A program made the position numbers and the translations under genes. A stretch of 64,000 bases of DNA from Gaiellasilicea sp963707575 (GTDB lineage Bacteria > Actinomycetota > Thermoleophilia > Gaiellales > Gaiellaceae). Of this stretch, positions 35,121 to 44,193 are shown in pieces (the stretch's first letter is position 1; each line of letters begins with the position of its first letter). The notes under the pieces are model-generated. The model saw only the letters and a program-made list of their open reading frames with translations, did not search any database and had not been told where the DNA came from. Location: the NCBI GenBank assembly GCA_963707575.1, contig OY970171.1, positions 1,488,001 through 1,552,000 of the forward strand. The letters run 5' to 3'.

Positions 35121-37466
35121 GTGAGCCGGGCTCGCGACCGTGGGTTGAGCGAGTACGAGCGAAAGCGCGACCCGGCGCGCACACCGGAGCCCTTCTCGGG
35201 CGGCAAGCAGGGCGAGGCGCCCATCTTCGTCGTCCAGCGCCACGACGCGAGCCGGCTCCACTACGACTTCAGGCTGGAGCGTGACGGGGCCCTCGCGAGC
35301 TGGGCGGTGCCGAAGGGGGTTCCGCTCGAGCCCGGCACGCAGCATCTGGCCGTCCACGTCGAGGACCACCCGCTCGACTACGCCACCTTCGAGGGCACGA
35401 TCCCGAAGGGGAACTACGGCGCCGGCACCGTCGAGATCTGGGACCGCGGCACCTACGAGCTCGTCGAGGAGAAGCCCGACGGCGGGCTGACCGTGCACCT
35501 GCACGGTGAGCGGCTGGAGGGGCAGTGGACGCTCGTCCCCGCGAAGCTCTCGGGCGACCCGAAGAACTGGCTGCTCGTGAAGAAGAAGGAGGCCGCAGGC
35601 GAGACCGCGGCGGCAGCCCGGAGGGGCTACCGGCCGATGCTCGCGACGCTCGCCGGAGAGGTGCCGGCGGGGGACGGCTGGCTCTACGAGGTGAAGTGGG
35701 ACGGCTACCGGGCGATCGCGACGATGCGCGGCGGGGAGGTCGAGCTGCGCAGCCGCAACGGAAACGCGCTGAACGAGCGCTTCCCCTCCGTCGTGAGCGC
35801 GCTCGTGCGCGCCCTGCGCACGCCCGACTGCGTGCTCGACGGCGAGGTGGTGGCGATCGGCCCGGACGGGCGCGCGACCTTCTCGGCCATGCAGCAGGGC
35901 AAGCAGGGCACGACGTACGTGTACGTCGCGTTCGACGTGCTCGAGGTCGAGGGCGAGCCGCTCGTCGGCCTCCCGCTGACCGAGCGGCGCAAGCGGCTGG
36001 CCCAGCTCGTCGACAAGCGGCGCGGCGGCGTCCAGGTCTCCGATGCGTTCGAGGACGGGCACACGCTCTACGAGGCGGCCAAGGAGCAGCGCTTCGAGGG
36101 GATCGTCGCCAAGCGCGCAGACTCGGTCTACGAGCCGGGGAGGCGCTCCCGGAACTGGCTGAAGATCAAGACCCACGGCCGGCAGGAGTTCGTGATCGCC
36201 GGCTACACGAAGGGTCAGGGCCGACGCAGCGGCCGCTTCGGCTCGCTCGTGCTCGCCGTCTCCGAGGGCGGCCGCCTGCGCTACGTGGGCAATGTCGGCA
36301 CGGGGTTCGACGACGCCGAGATCGAGAAGCTGCTGGCGCTCCTGCGCCCCCTGGAGCGACCGAAGCCGCCCTTCGACGAGGTGCCGAAGCTGCCGAAGGT
36401 GCGCAAGGGGGACGTGGTCTGGGTCGAGCCCGAGCTCGTCTGCGAGGTGGAGTTCGTCGAGTGGACCCACGACGGGCGCCTGCGCGCGCCGTCGTACCAG
36501 GGGTTGCGCGAGGACAAGCGCGCCGAGGACGTCCGCCGCGAGCGTGACGCGATCGCGCCCGAGCTGAGGCGCGGCTCGCGTGTGCTGAAGCTGTCCAACC
36601 TGGACAAGCCGTTCTGGGCGGAGGAAGGGATCACGAAGGGGGACCTGCTGGCCTACTACCGTGACGTCGCCCCCGTCGTCGTGCCGCACCTGCGCCAGCG
36701 GCCGTTCACGATGAAGCGCTATCCCGACGGCGCGTTCGGGAAGTTCTTCTTCCAGAAGGACGCGCCCAAGCACATGCCCGACTGGATCCCGACGCGCCGG
36801 TTCGAGGTATCGGCCCGGGACTCCGCACGGACGCGCAAGCACGTCGACTTCCCGCTCGTGAACGACGATCTGGCCCTGCTCTGGATGGTGAACATGGGCT
36901 GCATCGACCTGAACACGTGGTACTCCCGCGTGGACAAGCCGAACCGGCCCGACTTCGTCCTCTTCGACCTGGACCCGTCACCCGACGTCGGCTTCGCCGA
37001 GACGATCGAGGTGGCACTCCTCGTCAAGGAGACGCTCGAGCTGCTGGAGCTCGAGTCCTTCCCGAAGACGAGCGGCTCGGAGGGCATGCACGTGCTCGTC
37101 CCGATCGCGCGCCGGCACACGTTCGACGAGACGCGCCGCTTCTCGGAGATCGTCGCGGGCGCGATCGCGCGCGCACACCCGCGCCTCGCGACCACGGAGT
37201 GGTCGAAGGCGAAGCGGCGCGGCGTCCTGATCGACTCGAACCAGAACGGCGAGGGGAAGACGATTGCGTCCGTCTACTCCGTGCGGCCCAAGCCGGGCGC
37301 GCCGGTGTCGACGCCGCTGCGCTGGGACGAGGTGAACGAGAGCCTCGAGCCCGCCGCCTTCACGATGGACGCGGTGCTGGAGCGCGTCGCGCGCGAGGGC
37401 GACCTCTACGCGCCGGTCCTGACGACCCGCCAGACGCTCGGCGCAGCACTGCGGATGCTTCGCTGA
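35121..37466 (+). CDS. ligD: Multifunctional ATP-dependent DNA ligase LigD
   Basis: 781 residues from GTG 35121. Domain order is phosphoesterase (about 15-160, with QRHDASRLHYDFRLE holding His41, His47, Asp49), ligase (about 175-470, with VKWDGYRAIA carrying the adenylated Lys near 191), and primase-polymerase (about 500-775, with FDLDPSPDVGF). This PE-LIG-POL order is the Pseudomonas type; Mycobacterium has POL first. It repairs double-strand breaks with Ku, whose gene is not in the window. It is monocistronic, preceded by the DnaA-box cluster. Confidence 0.94.
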   Translation: MSRARDRGLSEYERKRDPARTPEPFSGGKQGEAPIFVVQRHDASRLHYDFRLERDGALASWAVPKGVPLEPGTQHLAVHVEDHPLDYATFEGTIPKGNYGAGTVEIWDRGTYELVEEKPDGGLTVHLHGERLEGQWTLVPAKLSGDPKNWLLVKKKEAAGETAAAARRGYRPMLATLAGEVPAGDGWLYEVKWDGYRAIATMRGGEVELRSRNGNALNERFPSVVSALVRALRTPDCVLDGEVVAIGPDGRATFSAMQQGKQGTTYVYVAFDVLEVEGEPLVGLPLTERRKRLAQLVDKRRGGVQVSDAFEDGHTLYEAAKEQRFEGIVAKRADSVYEPGRRSRNWLKIKTHGRQEFVIAGYTKGQGRRSGRFGSLVLAVSEGGRLRYVGNVGTGFDDAEIEKLLALLRPLERPKPPFDEVPKLPKVRKGDVVWVEPELVCEVEFVEWTHDGRLRAPSYQGLREDKRAEDVRRERDAIAPELRRGSRVLKLSNLDKPFWAEEGITKGDLLAYYRDVAPVVVPHLRQRPFTMKRYPDGAFGKFFFQKDAPKHMPDWIPTRRFEVSARDSARTRKHVDFPLVNDDLALLWMVNMGCIDLNTWYSRVDKPNRPDFVLFDLDPSPDVGFAETIEVALLVKETLELLELESFPKTSGSEGMHVLVPIARRHTFDETRRFSEIVAGAIARAHPRLATTEWSKAKRRGVLIDSNQNGEGKTIASVYSVRPKPGAPVSTPLRWDEVNESLEPAAFTMDAVLERVAREGDLYAPVLTTRQTLGAALRMLR

Positions 37467-37511
37467 GCGCAGGCCCGCGCGGGTCAGAGGCCCCGGCTCG
37501 CGCGAACGCTG

Positions 37512-38777
37512 TCACGGATCGAGCCGCTGCGGGTGGCCGAGCATGGAGAGCTCGGCGATGTCGCGGCGGAAGAAGAGCGAGGTCGTCCAGTCGGTGACGA
37601 CCCGGAGCTTGCGCGAGAACAGCGGCAGCTGGAGCAGGTGGTAGCTGCGGGTCAGGAACCAGCCCGGGAAGCCGCGGAAGCGGACGCCCATGACGTCGGC
37701 GACCCCCTTGTAGCGGCCGAGCGTCGCCACCTGGCCGAGCATCCGGTAGCCGTACGGCTCGAGGTCGCCGCCGAGGTTCTTCGCCAGCCGCCGCGCCTGG
37801 CGCAGCGCATGCTGGCAGGTGGGCGGATCGAGCTGGCCCGGCGTGCGCGTGTTGGGAACGGCGGCGGCGTCGCCGAGCGCCCACAGGCGCTCGCGGCCCT
37901 CGACGCGCATGTACTCGTCCACGCGCACCCGCCCGCGGTCGTCCAGCGGTAGCCCCCACGCGCCGAGCAGCGGGCTCGCCTTCACGCCCGTCGTCCAGAC
38001 GACCGTCCGCGCCGGGATCCGCTCGCCGTTCGAGAGCACCGCCTCGTCCGGGCCGATCGACTCGAGCGTCGTGCCGACGTGGATCTCCACTCCGCGGCGG
38101 GCGAGCTCGCGGGCCGCGTACTCGCCGAGGCGGCTCGGGATCTCGGGGAGGATCTTCGGCGCGGCGTCGACGAGCACCCAGCGCTGCGGGATCCCGCGGA
38201 GGCGTGGGTAGTAGCGCAGAGCATCGGCGGCGAGGTCGGAGAGCTCGGCCAGCGCCTCCACGCCCGCGTAACCGGCCCCGACGAAGACGAACGTCAGGTG
38301 GGACGCCGCGGCGGCGGGATCCGCTTCCTCGTCGGCCGCCTCGAGCTCCCGGAGGACGCGGTTGCGCAGGTGGATGGCGTCGGCGAGGTCCTTGAATCCC
38401 AGCGCGTGCTCCGCCAGGCCTGGAACCGGGAAGGTCCGCGTGATCGCACCCGGCGCGAGGACGAGCTGCTCGTACGAGACCTCGAAGGTGCCCGCATCGG
38501 CCGTGTCGACGCTCAGGATCCGACGCTCCTCGTCGAGAGCGGTAGCCGTTCCGAGCAGCAGCTCGGCGTGCCGGCACATCTGGCGCAGAGGCACGACGAC
38601 GTGCCGGGGCTCGAGCGTGCCCGAGGCGGCCTCGGGCAGCATCGGCGTGTAGAGCATGAAGTTCTCGCGGCTGACGATGGTCGCGCCGCTGCGGCCGAGC
38701 AGACGGGCGACGTAGCTCCCCGCGAACCCACCGCCGAGGACGAGCACTCCGCCACGTGCGTTGCGCGGTGGTGCCAT
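37512..38777 (-). CDS. ndh: Type II NADH dehydrogenase (NDH-2)
   Basis: 421 residues. The FAD-binding motif is VLVLGGGFAGSYVARLL at the N-terminus, the NADH-binding motif FVFVGAGYAGVEALAEL near 170, and the second FAD block LWALGDAAAVPN near 300. A C-terminal amphipathic region (FLTRSYHLLQLPLF) would attach it to the membrane. It passes electrons from NADH to quinone without pumping protons. It is convergent with ligD and divergent from the sulfate operon. Confidence 0.9.
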   Translation of the reverse strand: MAPPRNARGGVLVLGGGFAGSYVARLLGRSGATIVSRENFMLYTPMLPEAASGTLEPRHVVVPLRQMCRHAELLLGTATALDEERRILSVDTADAGTFEVSYEQLVLAPGAITRTFPVPGLAEHALGFKDLADAIHLRNRVLRELEAADEEADPAAAASHLTFVFVGAGYAGVEALAELSDLAADALRYYPRLRGIPQRWVLVDAAPKILPEIPSRLGEYAARELARRGVEIHVGTTLESIGPDEAVLSNGERIPARTVVWTTGVKASPLLGAWGLPLDDRGRVRVDEYMRVEGRERLWALGDAAAVPNTRTPGQLDPPTCQHALRQARRLAKNLGGDLEPYGYRMLGQVATLGRYKGVADVMGVRFRGFPGWFLTRSYHLLQLPLFSRKLRVVTDWTTSLFFRRDIAELSMLGHPQRLDP

Positions 38778-38816
38778 GCGGCATTCCTACCAAATGGACG
38801 CGGCGTTGGTTCTCAA

Positions 38817-38845
38817 TTGACAATGCTTATTCGTTCTATTACAAC
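38817..38845 (+). promoter_or_regulatory. Promoter of the sulfate transport operon
   Basis: A perfect -35 box TTGACA at 38817-38822 and TACAAC at 38840-38845 are 17 bp apart. The surrounding 40 bp (38812-38850) are strikingly AT-rich for this genome. The start of the binding-protein gene is 40 bp downstream. Confidence 0.6.
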
Positions 38846-38885
38846 TCCGAATCTCAACTATGGCGGTAGAGAAAGGGAGGAACGC

Positions 38886-39908
38886 GTGAGGAGGATCCTG
38901 GGAGCGATCGGCGCGACCGTGTTGCTGGCGGCGCTGGTGAGCGGCTGCGGTGGGGAGAGCGCAGACGCGACGGCGGACGGCGGCACGGCCGAGGGCGGGG
39001 AGACGACGCTGGCGCTCGTGGCCTACTCGACCCCGCGCGAGGTGTACGCGCAGCTGACGAAGGACTTCGCCGCGACCGACGAGGGCGCCGGGGTCTCGTT
39101 CCAGGAGTCGTACGCCGCCTCCGGCGAGCAGAGCCGCGCAGTGGCGGCGGGGCTGCCGGCGGACGTGGTCGCATTCTCGCTCGAGCCCGACGTGACCCGG
39201 CTCGTCGACGAGGGCCTCGTCGACGCGTCCTGGAGTGACGACGAGCACGACGGGATGGTCAGCGACTCCGTCGTCGTCTTCGCCGTGCGCAAGGGCAACC
39301 CCGAGAACATCCGCACGTGGGACGACCTGACGCGGGAAGGGATCGAGGTGATCACGCCCAACCCGTTCACCTCCGGAGGCGCTCAGTGGAACGTGATGGC
39401 GGCGTACGGTGCCCAGCTCGAGCTCGGCAAGAGCAAGGAGGAGGCGATCGAGTACCTGAATCGGCTCTTCCACAACGTGAGCGTGCAGGACAAGAGCGCA
39501 CGCGAGGCGCTGCAGACGTTCGTCGGCGGCAAGGGCGACGTGCTGATCGCCTACGAGAACGAGGCGATCCTCGCGCAGGACAAGGGGGAGGAGCTCGACT
39601 ACGTCGTCCCGGACCAGACGATCCTGATCGAGAACCCGATCGCCGTCGTGACCGAGGGGGGCAGGACGGAGCAGGCGCAGGCGTTCGTCGACTTCGCCCG
39701 GTCGCCTGAGGCGCAGCGCGTGTTCGGGGAGGCGGGCTACAGGCCGATCCTCGAGGACGTGCTCGCGGAGTTCGACTACCCGACGCCGCCGCAGCTCTTC
39801 ACGATCGCCGACCTCGGTGGCTGGGGGCCCGTCCGTGAGGAGTTCTTCGACGTCGACGGCGGGATCATGGCGGAGATCCAGCGCGAGGTCGGGGAGGCGC
39901 TTGAGTAG
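38886..39908 (+). CDS. Sulfate ABC transporter substrate-binding lipoprotein
   Basis: 340 residues from GTG 38886 with GGGAGGAA upstream. The signal peptide ends in a lipobox LVSGCGG, so the protein is lipid-anchored outside the membrane. Family features: TLALVAYSTPREVYAQL, VAFSLEPDVTRLVDEGLV, ITPNPFTSGGAQWN and an IAYENEAI segment, matching CysP/Sbp that bind sulfate or thiosulfate. It is first in a four-gene operon with two permeases and an ATPase. The anion specificity is inferred from the family. Confidence 0.92.
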   Translation: MRRILGAIGATVLLAALVSGCGGESADATADGGTAEGGETTLALVAYSTPREVYAQLTKDFAATDEGAGVSFQESYAASGEQSRAVAAGLPADVVAFSLEPDVTRLVDEGLVDASWSDDEHDGMVSDSVVVFAVRKGNPENIRTWDDLTREGIEVITPNPFTSGGAQWNVMAAYGAQLELGKSKEEAIEYLNRLFHNVSVQDKSAREALQTFVGGKGDVLIAYENEAILAQDKGEELDYVVPDQTILIENPIAVVTEGGRTEQAQAFVDFARSPEAQRVFGEAGYRPILEDVLAEFDYPTPPQLFTIADLGGWGPVREEFFDVDGGIMAEIQREVGEALE

Positions 39909-40731
39909 CGCGGACATCGCCGTCTCCGCGCCGCGCCCCAGCGCTCGGGTGCGTCGCGGAGGCAGTCTCGGCCTCGGCATCGTCACCGGCTACCTGAGCG
40001 TGATCGTCCTGATCCCGCTCGCCGCCGTCCTGCTCCGCTCCACCGAGGCGGGGCTCGACGGCTTCTGGCGCGCGGTGTCCAACCCGCAGGCCGTGGCGGC
40101 GCTCAAGCTGACGCTGCTCGTCTCGCTCGCGGTCGTCGCGGTCAACGCCGTCGCGGGCACCGCCATCGCCTGGGTGCTCGTGCGCGACCACTTTCGCGGC
40201 AAGGCGTTCGTGAATGCCCTCATCGACCTACCCTTTGCGTTGCCGACGATCGTTGCGGGCCTGACGCTGCTCGCGCTGTACGGGCCACGCGGGCCGATCG
40301 GCATCAACGTCGCCTACACCAAGATCGGCCTGACGCTGTCGCTGCTCTTCGTCACCCTGCCGTTCGTCGTGCGCACGGTGCAGCCGGTCCTGCTCGAGCT
40401 CGACGGCGAGATGGAGGAGGCCGCTCGCTCGCTCGGCGCGCGCCCGGCGGCCGTCTTCCGGCGGATCATCTTCCCGAACCTCTTGCCGGCGATCCTCTCC
40501 GGGGCCGCGCTCGCGTTCGCCCGGGCCATCGGCGAGTTCGGCGCCGTCGTGCTGATCTCCGGCAACCAGCCCTTCCGCACCGAGGTCGCCTCCGTCTACA
40601 TCTTCGGCCAGATCGAGAGCGACAACGTCACCGGAGCGGCGGCCGTCTCGGTCGTCCTGCTCTGTCTCTCGCTGGTCGTCCTGTTCGCGATCGGGGGCGT
40701 CCGCCGCTGGGCGACGAGGCACGATGGGTAG
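39901..40731 (+). CDS. cysT: Sulfate ABC transporter permease CysT
   Basis: 276 residues from TTG 39901, overlapping the binding-protein gene by 8 bp with GGGGAGG upstream. Six membrane helices are visible, with FALPTIVAGLTLLALYGPRG in the middle and the EAA loop as EAARSLGARPAAVFRRIIFP. The loop contacts the ATPase. It pairs with CysW to form the channel. The N-terminal 20 residues are soluble and Arg/Ser-rich. Confidence 0.92.
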   Translation: MSSADIAVSAPRPSARVRRGGSLGLGIVTGYLSVIVLIPLAAVLLRSTEAGLDGFWRAVSNPQAVAALKLTLLVSLAVVAVNAVAGTAIAWVLVRDHFRGKAFVNALIDLPFALPTIVAGLTLLALYGPRGPIGINVAYTKIGLTLSLLFVTLPFVVRTVQPVLLELDGEMEEAARSLGARPAAVFRRIIFPNLLPAILSGAALAFARAIGEFGAVVLISGNQPFRTEVASVYIFGQIESDNVTGAAAVSVVLLCLSLVVLFAIGGVRRWATRHDG

Positions 40732-41536
40732 GTACGCACTCCGATTCGTCGCGCTCGGCTATCTCGCCGCCCTCGTGGCGTTTCCCGTCGCGCTGGTCTT
40801 CTGGCGCGCGTTCGAGAACGGCCTCGGCGAGGCCTGGGCCTCGATCACGACGCCCGAGGCACTGCACGCGCTCTGGCTCTCGATCCTGATCGCCTGCATT
40901 GCCGTGCCCCTGAACACCGTCTTCGGCGTCCTCTGCGCGCTGGCGATCGTGCGCCGCCGCTTCCGGGGGCACGGGCTCGTGAACACGCTCGTCGACCTGC
41001 CGCTCGCGCTCTCGCCGGTCGTCGTCGGCCTGGCGCTGATCCTCGTCTACGGCCGCAACGGCTGGTTCGGCGACACGCTCGCCGACGCCGGCGTGCGCGT
41101 GATCTTCGCGCTCCCCGGGATGGTGCTCGCGACCATCTTCATCTCGCTGCCGTTCGTCGTGCGCGAGGTCGTGCCCGTGCTGCGGGAGATCGGTGACGAG
41201 CAGGAGCAGGCCGCGTCGACGCTCGGCGCGTCCGGCTGGCAGACGTTCTGGCGCGTGACGCTGCCGGCGATCCGCTGGGGGATCGCCTACGGCGTCGTGC
41301 TCACGACTGCGCGGGTGCTCGGCGAGTTCGGCGCCGTCAGCGTCGTCTCCGGGCACCTCGCCGGCCGCACGAACACGCTCACGCTGCACGTCGAGGAGCG
41401 CTTCCAATCGTTCGATCCCGTGGGAACGTATGCGGCGTCGGTCCTGCTGGCGCTGCTCGCCGTGGCCACGTTGCTCGCCACCACCCTGTTCAGGCAACGC
41501 GAAGTCGAAGAGGTTCAAGGAGAGGAAGCGACATGA
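40724..41536 (+). CDS. cysW: Sulfate ABC transporter permease CysW
   Basis: 270 residues from ATG 40724, overlapping cysT by 8 bp. It has six predicted helices, the EAA-type loop EQAASTLGASGWQTFWRVTL and the CysW-like block RVLGEFGAVSVVSGHLAGRT. It ends in a charged tail and overlaps cysA by 4 bp, so the operon is tightly coupled. Confidence 0.92.
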   Translation: MGRYALRFVALGYLAALVAFPVALVFWRAFENGLGEAWASITTPEALHALWLSILIACIAVPLNTVFGVLCALAIVRRRFRGHGLVNTLVDLPLALSPVVVGLALILVYGRNGWFGDTLADAGVRVIFALPGMVLATIFISLPFVVREVVPVLREIGDEQEQAASTLGASGWQTFWRVTLPAIRWGIAYGVVLTTARVLGEFGAVSVVSGHLAGRTNTLTLHVEERFQSFDPVGTYAASVLLALLAVATLLATTLFRQREVEEVQGEEAT

Positions 41537-42483
41537 TCGAGGCACGCGGCGTGACCAAGCGGTTCGGCACCTTCACGGCGCTCGACGACGTCTCGCTGGT
41601 CGTCGAGCCGGGCTCGTTGACCGCGCTCCTCGGCCCGAGCGGCAGCGGCAAGTCGACGCTCCTGCGGGTGATCGCAGGGCTCGAGCAGCCGGACACCGGC
41701 GAGATCGTGATCTCGGGCGAGGACGCCACGGCGCTCGCGCCGCAGCAGCGCGGGGTCGGCTTCGTCTTCCAGCACTACGCGGCCTTCAAGCACATGACCG
41801 TTCGCGACAACGTCGGCTTCGGGCTGACCGTGCGCAAGCGGCCGAAGACGGAGATCCGCGCGCGGGTCGACGAGCTGCTGGAGCTCGTCCAGCTGCAGCC
41901 GTTCGCGCACCGCTATCCGGCACAGCTCTCGGGAGGCCAGCGCCAGCGGATGGCGCTCGCCCGTGCGCTCGCTGTCGAGCCGGAGGTGCTGCTGCTCGAC
42001 GAGCCCTTCGGCGCGCTCGACGCGCGGGTGCGCGCGGAGCTACGCGACTGGCTGCGCCGCCTCCACGAGGAGGTGCACGTCACCACCGTCTTCGTCACGC
42101 ACGACCAGGAGGAGGCGATGGAGGTGGCCGACCAGGTGGCAGTGATGAACCGCGGCCGGATCGAGCAGGTCGGCGGCCCGCGAGACCTGTACGAGCATCC
42201 GGGGACGGAGTTCGTGATGAGCTTCGTCGGGCCGGTGAACCGGGTGGGCGAGCGCTGGGTGCGTCCGCACGACCTCGACCTGCTGCTCGAGCCGGCCGAC
42301 GGCGCCGAGGAGGCGATGATCGAGCGGGTCGTCCACCTCGGCTTCGAGGTTCGGGTCGAGCTCGTGCGCGGGGACGGGGAGAAGCTCTGGGCGCAGATCA
42401 CGCGCGACGAGTGCGAGCAGCTCGAGCTGGAGCAGAGCCAGATCGTCTGGGTGCGCCCGGAGCGAGCGCGCGTCTTCGCCTAA
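41533..42483 (+). CDS. cysA: Sulfate ABC transporter ATP-binding protein CysA
   Basis: 316 residues from ATG 41533. Walker A LGPSGSGKSTLL (about 36), Q-loop FVFQHYAAFKH, signature LSGGQRQRMALARAL, Walker B EVLLLDEPFGALD and H-loop FVTHDQEEAM are all present. The last 80 residues form a short regulatory TOBE-like domain. It energises uptake through CysT and CysW. The operon ends with the hairpin pair at 42510-42579. Confidence 0.95.
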   Translation: MIEARGVTKRFGTFTALDDVSLVVEPGSLTALLGPSGSGKSTLLRVIAGLEQPDTGEIVISGEDATALAPQQRGVGFVFQHYAAFKHMTVRDNVGFGLTVRKRPKTEIRARVDELLELVQLQPFAHRYPAQLSGGQRQRMALARALAVEPEVLLLDEPFGALDARVRAELRDWLRRLHEEVHVTTVFVTHDQEEAMEVADQVAVMNRGRIEQVGGPRDLYEHPGTEFVMSFVGPVNRVGERWVRPHDLDLLLEPADGAEEAMIERVVHLGFEVRVELVRGDGEKLWAQITRDECEQLELEQSQIVWVRPERARVFA

Positions 42484-42509
42484 CGCTCTGCCTAATTCGA
42501 GAGGCTGTC

Positions 42510-42579
42510 GGGCCGCGAAGCGGCCCCTTTAGGGGTTTTGCGCGATGAGCATCCGCTTCCGCGGATGCTCATCTTGCGC
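42510..42579 (+). terminator. Hairpin repeat, family 2, copy A (bidirectional terminator candidate)
   Basis: Located between the convergent cysA and Rrf2 genes. First hairpin: GGGCCGC/GCGGCCC with loop GAA (42510-42526). A second, overlapping one CCCC-TTTA-GGGG is followed by TTTT (42524-42539), so the two exclude each other. Last hairpin: 13 bp around TTCC (42544-42573), overlapping the Rrf2 stop codon. Copies are at 57242-57312 and, reversed, 62060-62133. Confidence 0.7.
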
Positions 42580-42985
42580 CGGAAGACCGCGCGACGAGGT
42601 CGGCGAGCGAGGTCTCCTCGAGCACGCCGCGCATGCTCGCTCGCAGCTCGATCCAGATCTCTCCGAGCCCGGCCGCGGCGCCCGTGTAGTCGACTCCCTC
42701 TGGACGCGAGCCCCGCACCGTCGCGATCGGTCCTTCGACCGCGCGGATCACGTCGGCGAGGCTGATCTCCGCGGCCGGCCGCGCCAGCCGGTAGCCGCCG
42801 TCGACCCCACGCTGGCTGGCGACGATCTCCGCCCGCCGCAGCTCGGTGAGGATGTTCTCGAGGAACTTGAGCGGGATCCCCTGCGCCTCCGCCAGGCGCT
42901 CGCCCTTGACCGGCGGACCGGGAGGCGCGGCTGCCAGCTCGGCCAGCGCCCTGATCGCGTAGTCGACCTTGGCCGAGACCCGCAT
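42569..42985 (-). CDS. Rrf2 family transcriptional regulator without cysteines
   Basis: 138 residues from ATG 42985. The winged helix has KVDYAIRALAELA, EAQGIPLKFLENILTELRRA and SQRGVDGGYRLARPAAEISL, the standard Rrf2 layout. The region that holds three cysteines for an iron-sulfur cluster in IscR has none here; the whole protein lacks Cys. This fits CymR-type regulators, which control sulfur metabolism through a partner. It lies tail-to-tail with the sulfate operon, suggesting a sulfur link. The target is unproven. Confidence 0.85.
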   Translation of the reverse strand: MRVSAKVDYAIRALAELAAAPPGPPVKGERLAEAQGIPLKFLENILTELRRAEIVASQRGVDGGYRLARPAAEISLADVIRAVEGPIATVRGSRPEGVDYTGAAAGLGEIWIELRASMRGVLEETSLADLVARSSGAR

Positions 42986-42996
42986 GCGGGCATTGT

Positions 42997-44193
42997 CTAG
43001 GAGACCTCTGCCAGCCGACGCTCCAGGAAGGCGCGGTCGGCGGCGTTCATGTCGAGCGCGAGCGCCTCGCGGTAGGCGCTCCCCGCCTGGTCGTTGCGGC
43101 CGAGGCGGCGCAGGAAGTCGGCTCGTGCGGCGTGCAGCAGGTGGTATCCCGGGAGGTCGACCGCCTCGACGAGCTCGAGGCCGCGCTCCGGCCCTTCCGC
43201 CATCCCCACTGCGACCGCACGGTTCAGCTCCACGATCGGAGACGGCTCGAGCCGGGCGAGCTCCGCATAGAGGAGCGCGATCTGGGGCCAGTCGGGCTCG
43301 TCCTCGAGATGGAGCGCGGCGATCGCCGCCTGCAGCTGGTACGGGCCGGGACGCCGGTACGACAGGGCACGGTCGAGCACGCGCGTGCCCTCGTCGATGC
43401 TCGTCCGGCTCCAGCGCGAGCGGTCCTGGTCGGCCAGGAGGACGAGCGACCCGTCGGGCGACGTCCGCGCGTGTCGGCGCGCGTCGTGCAGCAGCATCAG
43501 ACCGAGCAGGCCGAGCGCCTCCGGCTCGTCCGGCATCAACACGGCAAGCAGCTTCGCGAGCCGGATCGCCTCGTCGCACAGCTCGTCGCGGACGACCTCG
43601 CGGCCCGCGCTCGCCGAATAGCCCTCGTTGAAGACGAGGTACAGGACCGCCAGCACGGAGCGCAGCCGCTCGGGCAGCAGGTGGTCGGGCGGGACGCGGA
43701 AGGGGATGCCGGCACCACGGATCTTCCTCTTCGCCCGCACGAGCCGCTGTGCCATCGCCGGCTCGGCGACGAGGAACGCATGCGCGATCTCCGTCGTCGT
43801 CAGGCCCGCCACCTCGCGCAGCGTCAATGCGACCCGCGACTCTGCGGCGAGCGCGGGATGGCAGCACGTGAACACGAGCGCGAGCCGGTCGTCGGGGATC
43901 GTGCTCACGTCGTCCTCATCGGCGGGCAGCGCCTCGAGCCGCGCGAGCAGCGCCGCCTTCCGGGCGAACGTCTGCTCGCGGCGGAGGCGATCGATCGCGC
44001 GGTTGCGCGCCGTCGTGATGATCCACGCGCCGGGCGCGGCCGGCTGGCCGTCTCGTGGCCAGCGCTCCAGCGCAGTGGTGAAGGCGTCCTGCACCGCGTC
44101 CTCGGCGAGTTGGAGGTCGCCGAGGACGCGGGTGAGGACGGCGACCGCATGGCCCCATTCCTCCCGGAACGCACGCGCAACCGCTTCCGTCAA
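42997..44193 (-). CDS. ECF42-type sigma factor with C-terminal TPR-like extension
   Basis: 398 residues from TTG 44193, overlapping the DGPF gene stop. Sigma region 2 has LTRVLGDLQLAEDAVQDAF and GAWIITTARNRAIDRLRR; region 4 follows. After it lies a 200-residue helical part (DUF6596) with VLYLVFNEGYSASAG, LLGLMLLHDARR and LLHAARADFLRRLGR. This architecture is the ECF42 group, whose genes sit with DGPF/YCII genes. The extension is thought to act as a built-in regulator since no anti-sigma gene is present. Confidence 0.92.
   Translation of the reverse strand: MTEAVARAFREEWGHAVAVLTRVLGDLQLAEDAVQDAFTTALERWPRDGQPAAPGAWIITTARNRAIDRLRREQTFARKAALLARLEALPADEDDVSTIPDDRLALVFTCCHPALAAESRVALTLREVAGLTTTEIAHAFLVAEPAMAQRLVRAKRKIRGAGIPFRVPPDHLLPERLRSVLAVLYLVFNEGYSASAGREVVRDELCDEAIRLAKLLAVLMPDEPEALGLLGLMLLHDARRHARTSPDGSLVLLADQDRSRWSRTSIDEGTRVLDRALSYRRPGPYQLQAAIAALHLEDEPDWPQIALLYAELARLEPSPIVELNRAVAVGMAEGPERGLELVEAVDLPGYHLLHAARADFLRRLGRNDQAGSAYREALALDMNAADRAFLERRLAEVS

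Noticed and set aside
42510..42579. CRISPR array or direct-repeat array
   Set aside because: Only hairpins with no repeated unit and spacer pattern; single copies far apart.
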